Source of the DNA: QVMG01 sp032073245
GTDB lineage: Bacteria > Bacteroidota > Bacteroidia > Bacteroidales > Tannerellaceae
Direction of reading: 5' to 3'
Length of the DNA: 64,000 bases
NCBI GenBank assembly: GCA_032073245.1
Contig: DAMANX010000002.1
Location: 174,330-238,329, forward strand
Positions 56,287-64,000 of the stretch are shown one piece after another. The notes below the pieces were generated by a model, which was given only the letters and a program-made list of their open reading frames with translations, searched no databases and had not been told where the DNA came from. Made by a program: the position numbers and the translations under genes. How positions within the stretch are numbered: the first letter of the stretch is position 1; every line of letters begins with the position of its first letter.

Positions 56287-59200
56287 TTATTTATACTCTT
56301 GCCAACTTTTAATCTGAATATCATTTATATCCAAAGTACAGAAAGCTTCAATAAATGCACTTGCAAGCCGTGCATTAGTAATCAGTGGAATATTAAAATC
56401 AATGGCTGCCCGTCGTATCTTATACCCATTACTTAACTCCCGGGCTGAAAGGTCACGTGGGATATTTACTACCATATCTATTTTCTTATCATGCAGAAGC
56501 TCCAATGCCTGAGGCTGGCCTTCTTCGCTTGGCCAGTAAACCTTGGTATTGGTGATCCCATTCTCTTCAAGGAAGCGATGTGTTCCACCAGTTGCATATA
56601 TATTGTAGCCTTTTGCTTCCAACATCCTGGCTGCATCCAACATAGCTACTTTTTGTTTGGCAGTACCTGTTGAAAGGAGGATATTCTTTGCAGGTATACG
56701 TTGTCCTACAGAAAGCATACTGGTAAGAACAGCTTCTGAGACATCGTCTCCCAGACATCCGACTTCTCCCGTCGAAGCCATATCTACTCCCAGAACCGGG
56801 TCTGCATTCTGAAGACGATTGAAGGAGAATTGGGAGGCCTTAATACCTACATAATCCAGATCGAACTCATTCTTAGCAGGTTTCTCTACTGAAAGTCCTA
56901 ACATAATACGGGTTGCCAGTTCGATAAAGTTTATCTTGAGAACCTTACTTACGAATGGGAAACTTCGCGAAGCCCGAAGATTACACTCAATCACTTTGAT
57001 TTCATTTCCTTTAGCAAGATATTGGATATTAAAAGGCCCTGATATATTCAATTCCTTCGCAATCTGTTTACTGATACGTTTAATACGGCGAACCGTTTCA
57101 ACATAGAGTTTTTGTGCCGGGAATTGAATCGTTGCATCTCCTGAATGGACTCCGGCAAACTCGATATGTTCGCTAATAGCATACATAACAATCTCTCCTT
57201 TATCAGCAACAGCATCCACCTCTACTTCTTTTGCATATTCGATAAACTGGCTTACAACCACCGGATGTTTCTTACTAACATTTGCTGCCAGCTTAAGGAA
57301 ACGTTCCAGCTCTTCCTGATTAGAGCACACATTCATTGCTGCACCACTCAGAACATAACTAGGCCTTACCAATACCGGAAAACCTACTTCATCCACAAAA
57401 CTATTGATATCTTCCAGAGATGAAAGTTCTTTCCAGCGTGGTTGATCGACTCCTATGCGGTCAAGCATTGCGGAGAACTTTTCACGATCTTCTGCATTAT
57501 CAATACTTTTGGCTGAAGTTCCTAATAGATTAACCTTTTGTTCATCTAAACGCATGGCCAGGTTATTAGGTATCTGTCCTCCGGTAGAAACGATCACACC
57601 ATGAGGATTTTCCAGTTCCAGGATATCCATTACTCTTTCGAATGTGAGCTCATCAAAATAAAGACGGTCACACATATCGTAGTCCGTCGATACAGTCTCC
57701 GGATTATAGTTGATCATCACCGAACGCCAACCCTCTTTTCGAATTGTATTCAAAGCCTGTACACCGCACCAGTCGAATTCAACCGAGCTACCGATACGAT
57801 AAGCTCCTGAACCAAGTACGACAATCGAACGTTGATCGCCCAGATAATGAACATCATTTTCTGTTCCACCATAGGTTAGATACAGATAATTGGTTTGCGC
57901 CGGATACTCTGCAGCCAGTGTATCTATTTGTTTTACAACAGGCAAGATACCGCGTGATTTCCTTTCCTGACGTACAAGAAGTGTCGCTTTTTCTGCATCC
58001 ATTCCATCTTTATAGATGGCACGTGCCATTTGAAAATCGGAGAAACCCTGAATCTTTGCATAACGGAAGAGAGTATCTGATACCTCCGATGGATTTGTAT
58101 GTTTTCCCAATTCTTTGGCTGTCTGTATAATCACATACAACTTCTGCAAGAACCATTTATCGATCTTAGTCAGTTCATGAATCTGATCAATCGTATATCC
58201 TGCACGGAAAGCTTTACTAATCACAAACACACGGCGGTCAGTCGGCTCATGCAATGCCTTATCAATATTTTCAATTACTAACTCTTTGTTCTCTACAAAG
58301 CCATGCATTCCCTGCCCGATCATTCGTAACCCTTTCTGAATGGATTCTTCAAAGGTACGGCCAATTGCCATCACCTCTCCTACCGATTTCATACTGGAAC
58401 CTAACTCACGGTCTACACCATGGAACTTACCCAGATCCCAACGAGGTATTTTACATACCACATAGTCGAGTGCCGGTTCAAAGAATGCTGTGGTTGTCTT
58501 AGTAACCGAATTCTTCAGATCAAATAGCCCATATCCTAATCCCAGTTTTGCTGCAACAAACGCTAATGGATAACCCGTTGCTTTCGAAGCCAGGGCAGAA
58601 GAACGGCTCAACCGTGCATTAACTTCAATCACCCGGTAATCTTCACTTTCCGGATCATAAGCATACTGAACATTACACTCTCCTACTATACCGATATGTC
58701 GAATAATTTTAATTGCTAATTCCCGTAATTTATGATAATCCGTATTGGATAAAGTTTGTGATGGAGCGATTACTATACTTTCCCCGGTGTGTATTCCCAA
58801 TGGGTCGAAATTCTCCATATTACACACTGTAATACAGTTATCAAACCGGTCACGTACTACTTCATACTCAACCTCTTTCCATCCTTTCAAACTCTTCTCT
58901 ACTAATACTTGCGGAGAGAATGAAAAAGCTTTCTCTGCCAATACGTTCAATTCTTCTTCATTATCACAGAAACCGGAACCTAAACCTCCTAAAGCGTAAG
59001 CAGCACGTATAATAACCGGGTATCCAAGTTCTTTTGCTGCTCGTCGGGCGGCTTCAAGCGTTTCTACCGCTTCGCTTTTAATAGTCTTTACATCTATCTC
59101 ATCTAGTTTGCGGATGAACAGTTCACGGTCTTCCGTATCCATAATTGCCTGCACCTGTGTTCCCAACACTTGTACATTATGTTTCTTCAGTATTCCGCTT

Positions 59201-60666
59201 TTATAAAGAGCCACCCCGCAATTCAACGCTGTTTGTCCTCCAAATGCTAATAAGATGCCATCCGGACGTTCTTTCTCTATCACTTTTTCCACAAAGAAAG
59301 GAGTTACAGGCAGGAAATAAACCCTATCAGCAACACCTTCCGATGTTTGAACCGTTGCAATATTCGGATTGATAAGTATTGTTTCGATACCTTCTTCTTT
59401 TATAGCTTTCAAAGCCTGGCTACCTGAATAATCAAACTCACCTGCTTCACCGATCTTAAGTGCCCCAGAACCTAATACCAATATTTTATTGATTTTACCG
59501 GCATGAGCCGTTTCTTTCGGTTGTATGGAAGGATTTGCCTCTAAAGACAATTTACCCGTATTTAATGTCTCTACAAACAAATCGAACATAAACTCCGTAT
59601 CTGTTGGCCCACTACATGCCTCTGGGTGGAACTGCGAAGAAAAGAAAGGTTTTGTTTTATGTCGTATACCTTCATTTGTTCCATCATTCATATTAATAAA
59701 CAACGGTTCCCAATCACTTCCAAGGGTATCATTATCGACTGCATAGCCATGGTTTTGCGAAGTAATGAAACAACGGTTTGTACCAACCATTCTTACAGGT
59801 TGATTATGGCTACGATGTCCATATTTCAATTTAAAGATAGAAGCACCACCTGCTTTTGCAAGCAATTGATTACCCATACAAATACCACAGATGGGCTTGT
59901 TTCCATCTAAAGCCTCTCGTATATTCTCAACTGCTTCTACACATGTATCCGGGTCACCCGGTCCATTACTTATAAAAAGGCCATCATATTCTAATTGGTT
60001 AAAATCATAGTTCCAGGGTACACGGATCACTGTTACATTCCGATTCAATAAGCTCCTTATAATATTATGCTTTACACCACAGTCAACAAGAACAACACGC
60101 TTTTTACCTTCACCCTCCCCGTAAGTAATTACTTCTTTGGTTGAAACAACATCTACATAATTTATATCCCCATAGTTCTTCTCATTATCAATTGTCAATT
60201 GTCCATTGTCAATTTGATGGGTAAAATCATCGATAATGATTTTACCCATCATTACTCCATGTTCACGAAGTTTTTTGGTTAGCGCACGTGTGTCAATTCC
60301 ATATATACCAGGCACCTTTTCATCCTTCAACCAATCACCCAGGCTTTCCACAGCATTCCAGTGACTGTAATCATGACTATAATCGCTTATGATAATAGCT
60401 TCCGCATGGATCTTTTCACTTTCCATCCTTGTCGCGATGCCATTATCACTAAATGTACGGGCAGGTACACCATAATTCCCTACTAAAGGAAAAGTTAAGA
60501 CAATCATCTGTCCGGCATACGAAGGGTCTGTCAAACTTTCCGGATAACCGGTCATTGCTGTATTGAAAACTACTTCACCTGTTACCGGCCCTTCATACCC
60601 AAATGAATAACCTTGATAGACACTGCCGTCGTCTAAAATAAGGGTTGCGATTTTGTCTTTTTGCAT
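56287..60666 (-). CDS. carAB: Carbamoyl-phosphate synthase, CarA-CarB single-chain fusion
   Basis: One uninterrupted frame of 1459 residues encodes both subunits. The CarA part (about 1-375) has the glutaminase Cys in CGICMGNQ and the HPE of the triad in QFHPEA. The CarB part (from about 390, ILVLGSGALKIGEAGEF) has two ATP-grasp halves and the C-terminal MGS-like allosteric domain (ATGGTHRFL). The linker is only about 15-20 residues. ATG at 60696 and 60756 are in frame, but the latter lies in the purF terminator. Residues ~148-162 (IDNGQLTIDNEK) derive from a spacer-type repeat. Supplies carbamoyl phosphate for pyrimidines and arginine. Confidence 0.95.
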   Translation of the reverse strand: MQKDKIATLILDDGSVYQGYSFGYEGPVTGEVVFNTAMTGYPESLTDPSYAGQMIVLTFPLVGNYGVPARTFSDNGIATRMESEKIHAEAIIISDYSHDYSHWNAVESLGDWLKDEKVPGIYGIDTRALTKKLREHGVMMGKIIIDDFTHQIDNGQLTIDNEKNYGDINYVDVVSTKEVITYGEGEGKKRVVLVDCGVKHNIIRSLLNRNVTVIRVPWNYDFNQLEYDGLFISNGPGDPDTCVEAVENIREALDGNKPICGICMGNQLLAKAGGASIFKLKYGHRSHNQPVRMVGTNRCFITSQNHGYAVDNDTLGSDWEPLFINMNDGTNEGIRHKTKPFFSSQFHPEACSGPTDTEFMFDLFVETLNTGKLSLEANPSIQPKETAHAGKINKILVLGSGALKIGEAGEFDYSGSQALKAIKEEGIETILINPNIATVQTSEGVADRVYFLPVTPFFVEKVIEKERPDGILLAFGGQTALNCGVALYKSGILKKHNVQVLGTQVQAIMDTEDRELFIRKLDEIDVKTIKSEAVETLEAARRAAKELGYPVIIRAAYALGGLGSGFCDNEEELNVLAEKAFSFSPQVLVEKSLKGWKEVEYEVVRDRFDNCITVCNMENFDPLGIHTGESIVIAPSQTLSNTDYHKLRELAIKIIRHIGIVGECNVQYAYDPESEDYRVIEVNARLSRSSALASKATGYPLAFVAAKLGLGYGLFDLKNSVTKTTTAFFEPALDYVVCKIPRWDLGKFHGVDRELGSSMKSVGEVMAIGRTFEESIQKGLRMIGQGMHGFVENKELVIENIDKALHEPTDRRVFVISKAFRAGYTIDQIHELTKIDKWFLQKLYVIIQTAKELGKHTNPSEVSDTLFRYAKIQGFSDFQMARAIYKDGMDAEKATLLVRQERKSRGILPVVKQIDTLAAEYPAQTNYLYLTYGGTENDVHYLGDQRSIVVLGSGAYRIGSSVEFDWCGVQALNTIRKEGWRSVMINYNPETVSTDYDMCDRLYFDELTFERVMDILELENPHGVIVSTGGQIPNNLAMRLDEQKVNLLGTSAKSIDNAEDREKFSAMLDRIGVDQPRWKELSSLEDINSFVDEVGFPVLVRPSYVLSGAAMNVCSNQEELERFLKLAANVSKKHPVVVSQFIEYAKEVEVDAVADKGEIVMYAISEHIEFAGVHSGDATIQFPAQKLYVETVRRIKRISKQIAKELNISGPFNIQYLAKGNEIKVIECNLRASRSFPFVSKVLKINFIELATRIMLGLSVEKPAKNEFDLDYVGIKASQFSFNRLQNADPVLGVDMASTGEVGCLGDDVSEAVLTSMLSVGQRIPAKNILLSTGTAKQKVAMLDAARMLEAKGYNIYATGGTHRFLEENGITNTKVYWPSEEGQPQALELLHDKKIDMVVNIPRDLSARELSNGYKIRRAAIDFNIPLITNARLASAFIEAFCTLDINDIQIKSWQEYK
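60181..60222. repeat. Spacer-type AATTGACAATTG repeat inside the carA coding region
   Basis: Units of the CAATTGTCAATTGTC type, like intergenic spacer repeats in this group, lie in frame in CarA and encode IDNGQLTIDNEK. Confidence 0.7.
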
Positions 60667-60726
60667 CTTTTCTATATTTATTTGTTCTATATTCATCAAT
60701 CTAGATCTTTCCAAACCTCTATTCAT

Positions 60727-60753
60727 AAAAAAGACAAGGCCAAACCTTGTCTT
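60727..60753 (-). terminator. Rho-independent terminator after purF
   Basis: AAGACAAGG-TTTGG-CCTTGTCTT, then a T-run on the minus strand. Lies between purF and carAB; it may be leaky if the two are co-transcribed. Confidence 0.85.
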
Positions 60754-60759
60754 CATAAA

Positions 60760-62664
60760 TTAAATATTTAAAGGAACATTCTTATGTAAATATTCATCTT
60801 CCATAAAGTTAATAAAAGCATTGTTGACCCTTCGGGTGCCACCAGGTGTCGGGTAATCGCCTGAAAAGTACCAGTCACCCGGATGATTCGGACAGGAAGC
60901 ATGTAAGCCCTCCAATGTCTGGTAAACAATCTCTACCTTTGCCTTTATATCCGGAGGAGTTAATAGTTCAACCATTTTTGCAGATATCTCTTCATCCGTA
61001 AAAGGAGCATAAATATCTTTTACGTAGTTGACTATTTCATTATCCTTTAAAAATTCCTGATTCTTAGCCTTATCGTATACTTCCTTTATCAGGTTTGTTT
61101 GTCCTCGCTCTTCTAATAATGCGATTGCCGCCTTAAATGCAATAAACTCATTCATACGTGACATGTCAATACCATAATAGTCCGGATACCTAACCTGAGG
61201 TGAAGAAGATACAATAACAATCTTCTTAGGATGTAACCTGTCAAGAATACTGATAATACTTTGACGAAGAGTAGTCCCCCTCACAATACTATCATCAATA
61301 ACAACCAGATTGTCTTCATAGGCATGTATACTTCCATAAGTGATATCATAAACGTGAGCAGCCAAGTCATTACGGCTATTACCTTCAGCAATAAAAGTAC
61401 GTAGTTTAATATCCTTAATAGCCACCTTTTCTGTTCGGATACGCATAGAAAGTATCTGTTCCAATTCTTCTTCCTGCAACAAATGACTACGGTCTGCTAT
61501 CCAATCTTTCTTTAATTTATTGAGATATTCATTTAATCCTTCTTGCATACCGAAGTAAGCTACTTCCGCCGTATTCGGGATAAAAGAAAAAACAGTATTA
61601 TTCAGATCATAATCAACAGACTTCAATATCGGATCGACAAGATTCTCTCCTAGTTTTTTTCTTTCCTTATATATATCGATATCACTACCTCGTGAAAAAT
61701 AAATACGTTCAAACGAGCAGGCTTTATTCTCTAACGGTTCTACGATTTGAGATGTGCGTACTTTTCCTTCCTTATTTATTATAAGTGCTTCTCCCCTGTT
61801 AAGTTCAGTTACTTCATACGAGTGAACATTCATCACGGTTTGAATGACCGGACGTTCAGAGGCTAGTACCATAATTTCATCATCTGCATAATAAAAAGCG
61901 GGGCGTATCCCCCAAGGATCACGCACACTGAAAGACTCACCACTTCCGGTCAATCCACAGATCACAAAACCTCCATCCCAGGAAGGTACACAACGTTTTA
62001 ATACATTTGCCATATCCACCTGCGCTTCTATTGCATGTGTGATATCCATTCCTTTCAAACCTTCACCTTCGCTTTGAACAAAGAGTCTTTCCACCTCCCG
62101 ATCCAAACGATGCCCCATCTGCTCAAGCATAATGTAAGTATCAGCAAATTTTCGCGGATGTTGTCCGATAGCTGTAATTTCCTGAAATACTTTATCTACA
62201 TTCGTCAGATTGAAATTACCACAAAGAGCCAGATTCTTAGCCCGCCAATTGTTACGTCTCAAAAAAGGATGTATATATGAAATACCTGATTTACCTGTTG
62301 TGCTATAGCGGAGATGCCCCATATAAAGTTCTCCGGCAAAAGGAAGATGGGTTTTGGCAAAGAAAGGATTATTTAATTGTTCTTCAGAAAGGTCTTTGTA
62401 ATGGTTGTGAACTGCGGCAAATATTTCTGGAATAGCTCCGGTACCAATCGCACGCTCACGAAACATATATTCTTCGCCCGGATTGGCCTCTAACTTCACA
62501 CAGGCTAAACCGGCACCTTCTTGTCCGCGGTTATGCTGTTTTTCCATTAGAAGATAAAGCTTGTTGAGGCCGTACATCCAACTCCCGTACTTTTGGTGAT
62601 AATATTCTAAAGGTTTTAGTAATCGGACCATGGCCACACCACACTCGTGCTTCAATACTTCCAT
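60760..62664 (-). CDS. Amidophosphoribosyltransferase-family protein
   Basis: A 634-residue PurF-type enzyme, longer than the typical ~500. The N-terminal nucleophile is Cys8 after a 7-residue propeptide (MEVLKHE), implying self-cleavage. The Ntn glutaminase domain (about 8-270) is followed by the PRTase domain with the PRPP motif VVIDDSIVRGTTL (about 450). Residues beyond about 550 form an extension. Catalyses the first committed step of purine synthesis; a paralogue elsewhere is possible. Precedes carAB, with a terminator in between. Confidence 0.88.
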   Translation of the reverse strand: MEVLKHECGVAMVRLLKPLEYYHQKYGSWMYGLNKLYLLMEKQHNRGQEGAGLACVKLEANPGEEYMFRERAIGTGAIPEIFAAVHNHYKDLSEEQLNNPFFAKTHLPFAGELYMGHLRYSTTGKSGISYIHPFLRRNNWRAKNLALCGNFNLTNVDKVFQEITAIGQHPRKFADTYIMLEQMGHRLDREVERLFVQSEGEGLKGMDITHAIEAQVDMANVLKRCVPSWDGGFVICGLTGSGESFSVRDPWGIRPAFYYADDEIMVLASERPVIQTVMNVHSYEVTELNRGEALIINKEGKVRTSQIVEPLENKACSFERIYFSRGSDIDIYKERKKLGENLVDPILKSVDYDLNNTVFSFIPNTAEVAYFGMQEGLNEYLNKLKKDWIADRSHLLQEEELEQILSMRIRTEKVAIKDIKLRTFIAEGNSRNDLAAHVYDITYGSIHAYEDNLVVIDDSIVRGTTLRQSIISILDRLHPKKIVIVSSSPQVRYPDYYGIDMSRMNEFIAFKAAIALLEERGQTNLIKEVYDKAKNQEFLKDNEIVNYVKDIYAPFTDEEISAKMVELLTPPDIKAKVEIVYQTLEGLHASCPNHPGDWYFSGDYPTPGGTRRVNNAFINFMEDEYLHKNVPLNI

Positions 62665-62692
62665 ATTAACAGTCTTGTATAATTTCCGGTTG

Positions 62693-62700
62693 CAAAGGTA
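62693..62700 (-). promoter_or_regulatory. Bacteroidetes -7 element for purF
   Basis: The complement reads TACCTTTG, 28 bp before the ATG at 62664. Confidence 0.6.
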
Positions 62701-62710
62701 CGGAATAATT

Positions 62711-62745
62711 GTAAATTATCAATTATAAATTATCAATGCAGGTGT
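62711..62745. repeat. AT-rich spacer repeat (AATTATCAATTATAA type)
   Basis: Units TAAATTATCAATTA repeat twice between purF and the MarR gene. Same spacer class as 1128-1170. Confidence 0.55.
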
Positions 62746-62814
62746 TAATTGTATACAAAAAGAAAGGAAGTACATTTAATTACTTCCTTTGGTTTACATT
62801 TTATGACTAATAAT

Positions 62815-63174
62815 TTACACTTCGCTTTTTATCAAAGGTTCTAACCAATCAGGAACCTCTACCTTTATACAATCTATGGAATCGAAACATTTTTTCCCTG
62901 TATCTGTCAGAGAAAAAAACATTTGCCGTCTATCTGTTTCACCTAAACCTCTTTCTATTAATCCTTTCTTCTCCAATATACGGATTATTTTTGAAGTATT
63001 TGATGGTAACAATCCCAGCTGTCCTGAAATCTCACCAGATGTTAACTGTTCTACTTTTGAAAGACAACATAAAACCATTCCTTCATTTAAACAAAGGCCA
63101 TATTCTTTTTCAAACCTGTTCTCGAATTCAATAAGTGAACGGTATATATCCCTTATCTTGCATAACTTATCCAT
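62815..63174 (-). CDS. MarR-family transcriptional regulator
   Basis: A 119-residue winged-helix regulator. The recognition-helix region SNTSKIIRILEKKGLIER (about 58-76) and the wing GLGETDRRQMFFSLTDTGKK are typical. It starts 14 bp after the thioredoxin stop, so is probably in the same operon and may respond to redox or another small molecule. Confidence 0.88.
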   Translation of the reverse strand: MDKLCKIRDIYRSLIEFENRFEKEYGLCLNEGMVLCCLSKVEQLTSGEISGQLGLLPSNTSKIIRILEKKGLIERGLGETDRRQMFFSLTDTGKKCFDSIDCIKVEVPDWLEPLIKSEV

Positions 63175-63188
63175 AAATGTATATTACT

Positions 63189-63551
63189 TTATTTATTCAG
63201 CAATACTTTATCAATTGCCTCCTTGAATGTAGACTTGGGTAAAGCCCCTTGAGCCATTTGAGGTGCTCCATTTAATGGTACAAAAAGCAAAGTCGGAATA
63301 CTTCGTATACCAAATGCTGCAGCAAGCTCTTCCTCCTGTTCAGTATTTATTTTGTAAATATTGATCTTACCATCATATTCTTCTGCTAACTCCTCTAATA
63401 TAGGTGCTATCGTCTTACATGGTCCACACCAGGAAGCATAAAAATCAATTATTGCAGGCTTATCTCCAAGATATTTCCACTCCGTCGGATTCTTTTCGTA
63501 ATCAGCTACTTTTGTTAGGAATTCTGCTTTTGTTAATTCAGTTGTTTTCAT
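63189..63551 (-). CDS. Thioredoxin-family protein
   Basis: A 120-residue cytoplasmic thioredoxin. Active site ASWCGPCKTI (about residues 38-47) and cis-Pro in RSIPTLLF (about 80-88). ATG at 63593 is in frame but adds a low-complexity Asn/Lys tail; ATG 63551 (MKTTELTKAEFL) fits homologues. First gene with MarR downstream. Confidence 0.92.
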   Translation of the reverse strand: MKTTELTKAEFLTKVADYEKNPTEWKYLGDKPAIIDFYASWCGPCKTIAPILEELAEEYDGKINIYKINTEQEEELAAAFGIRSIPTLLFVPLNGAPQMAQGALPKSTFKEAIDKVLLNK

Positions 63552-63593
63552 TTTATCTTTATTATTGTTATTACTCAGATTACTCTTCTTCAT

Positions 63594-64000
63594 TTTTTAA
63601 TAAAACAAGATAAAGATCCAAATTGTTTTCCACTGGAAAATAGATTGACATGCACCCAAGGTTAAGATTGGATTGAAGGATTTAAAGCTTTTAGAGTTGA
63701 TGATTAGAAAACAAAGAACTAAGGATTAAACAAAAAGTCAATATCTTTCCATAATTATAGAAAATACGATAGGTTAAAAAGTGTTTCTATGTATAGTATG
63801 TTCTCATTCTATATGCATAATGGCTCCATACTATGTATAGTGGTGACAATATGATAATTGAACTAATCAGATAAAAAAGAGTCTTTGGGTTTTGTAATAT
63901 GTGAAGATTTGGGAAACGTCGTAGACGTTTGATTATTGCATAAATTATAGTATCAAATTTCTCCTCCTTAGCAAAGGAGGAGTACCCGAACAAAGAGAGG
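63594..64000. other. Right-end region without a supported gene
   Basis: Contains copy B of the diverged element (63731-63855), a dyad ACGTC-GTA-GACGT near 63919-63931, and the start of a REP-like hairpin (CTCCTCCTTAGCAAAGGAGGAG, about 63961-63982) cut off by the window edge. The only ORF here overlaps these repeats and looks spurious. Confidence 0.55.
63731..63855. repeat. Diverged ~125-bp element, copy B (first copy at 33618-33741)
   Basis: A 58-bp block at 83% identity to copy A, then a hairpin-forming middle of different sequence, then GACAATATGAT at the same spacing (one base different). Confidence 0.6.

Noticed and set aside
63787..63993. 68-residue ORF on the minus strand at the right end
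   Set aside because: It overlaps the repeat element and the REP-like hairpin; its N-terminus is a translation of the repeat. No homology or promoter.

Overview
The window is a Bacteroidales chromosome segment. The evidence is: promoters of the TAnnTTTG type upstream of many genes; a short primary sigma factor without region 1.1; a pyrophosphate-dependent phosphofructokinase; a type IX secretion C-terminal sorting domain; a 308-residue NusB; and several Bacteroidetes-specific DUF families. Base composition is AT-rich, by eye near 38-40% GC. I cannot name the genus from sequence alone; Parabacteroides, Dysgonomonas or a relative would fit. No transposase, phage, tRNA or CRISPR array was found. 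Almost everything is housekeeping, and the unusual content is in fusions, regulatory sites and palindromic intergenic elements.

Layout: 1-1051 is the N-terminal part of a CorC/HlyC-type membrane protein. 1302-3923 holds pheS, nth and a small membrane-anchored protein. 3907-7019 (minus) holds a nucleotide-sugar dehydrogenase, a PhnP-like metallo-hydrolase and murB. 7105-11963 holds an M3 peptidase, a dCMP deaminase, an S41 protease and a formyl-THF cyclo-ligase that overlaps the protease by 83 bp. 11964-13071 is a gene-free stretch with two large palindromic elements. 13072-15579 (minus) has rpoD and a DegP/HtrA protease. 15879-16236 is the RNase P RNA, followed by a YihY-type membrane protein and ribE (minus). 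18582-22133 encodes a large secreted LRR/Ig-like protein with a type IX sorting signal.

22146-31690 reads as one system. A sensor kinase and an NtrC-type sigma-54 activator (minus) diverge from a five-gene exporter operon: TolC-like protein, coiled-coil/NEW3 membrane protein, ABC ATPase and two ABC-2 permeases. Near-consensus sigma-54 promoters face both ways in the shared intergenic region, with a dyad between them. This is the most coherent candidate for a little-described system here.

31798-38225 holds PPi-phosphofructokinase, an ABC-F ATPase, a 315-bp palindromic element and a NagB-like/LmbE fusion whose NagB catalytic residues are replaced. 38388-40720 has small accessory genes (lipoprotein, BASS-family transporter, DUF695, Dps-like). 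40957-46016 (minus) is the threonine operon thrA-apgM-thrC, preceded by a leader with a small ORF and a terminator-like hairpin. 46341-49391 has an EamA transporter, cutC, a LEA-like hydrophilin and a three-unit 22-bp operator-like array. 49514-55562 has a patatin/Omp85-like protein, then nusB-yajC-ybbR-coaE and DUF5606. 55673-62664 (minus) carries a Crp-family regulator, a single-chain CarA-CarB fusion and purF. 62815-63551 (minus) has thioredoxin and a MarR regulator.
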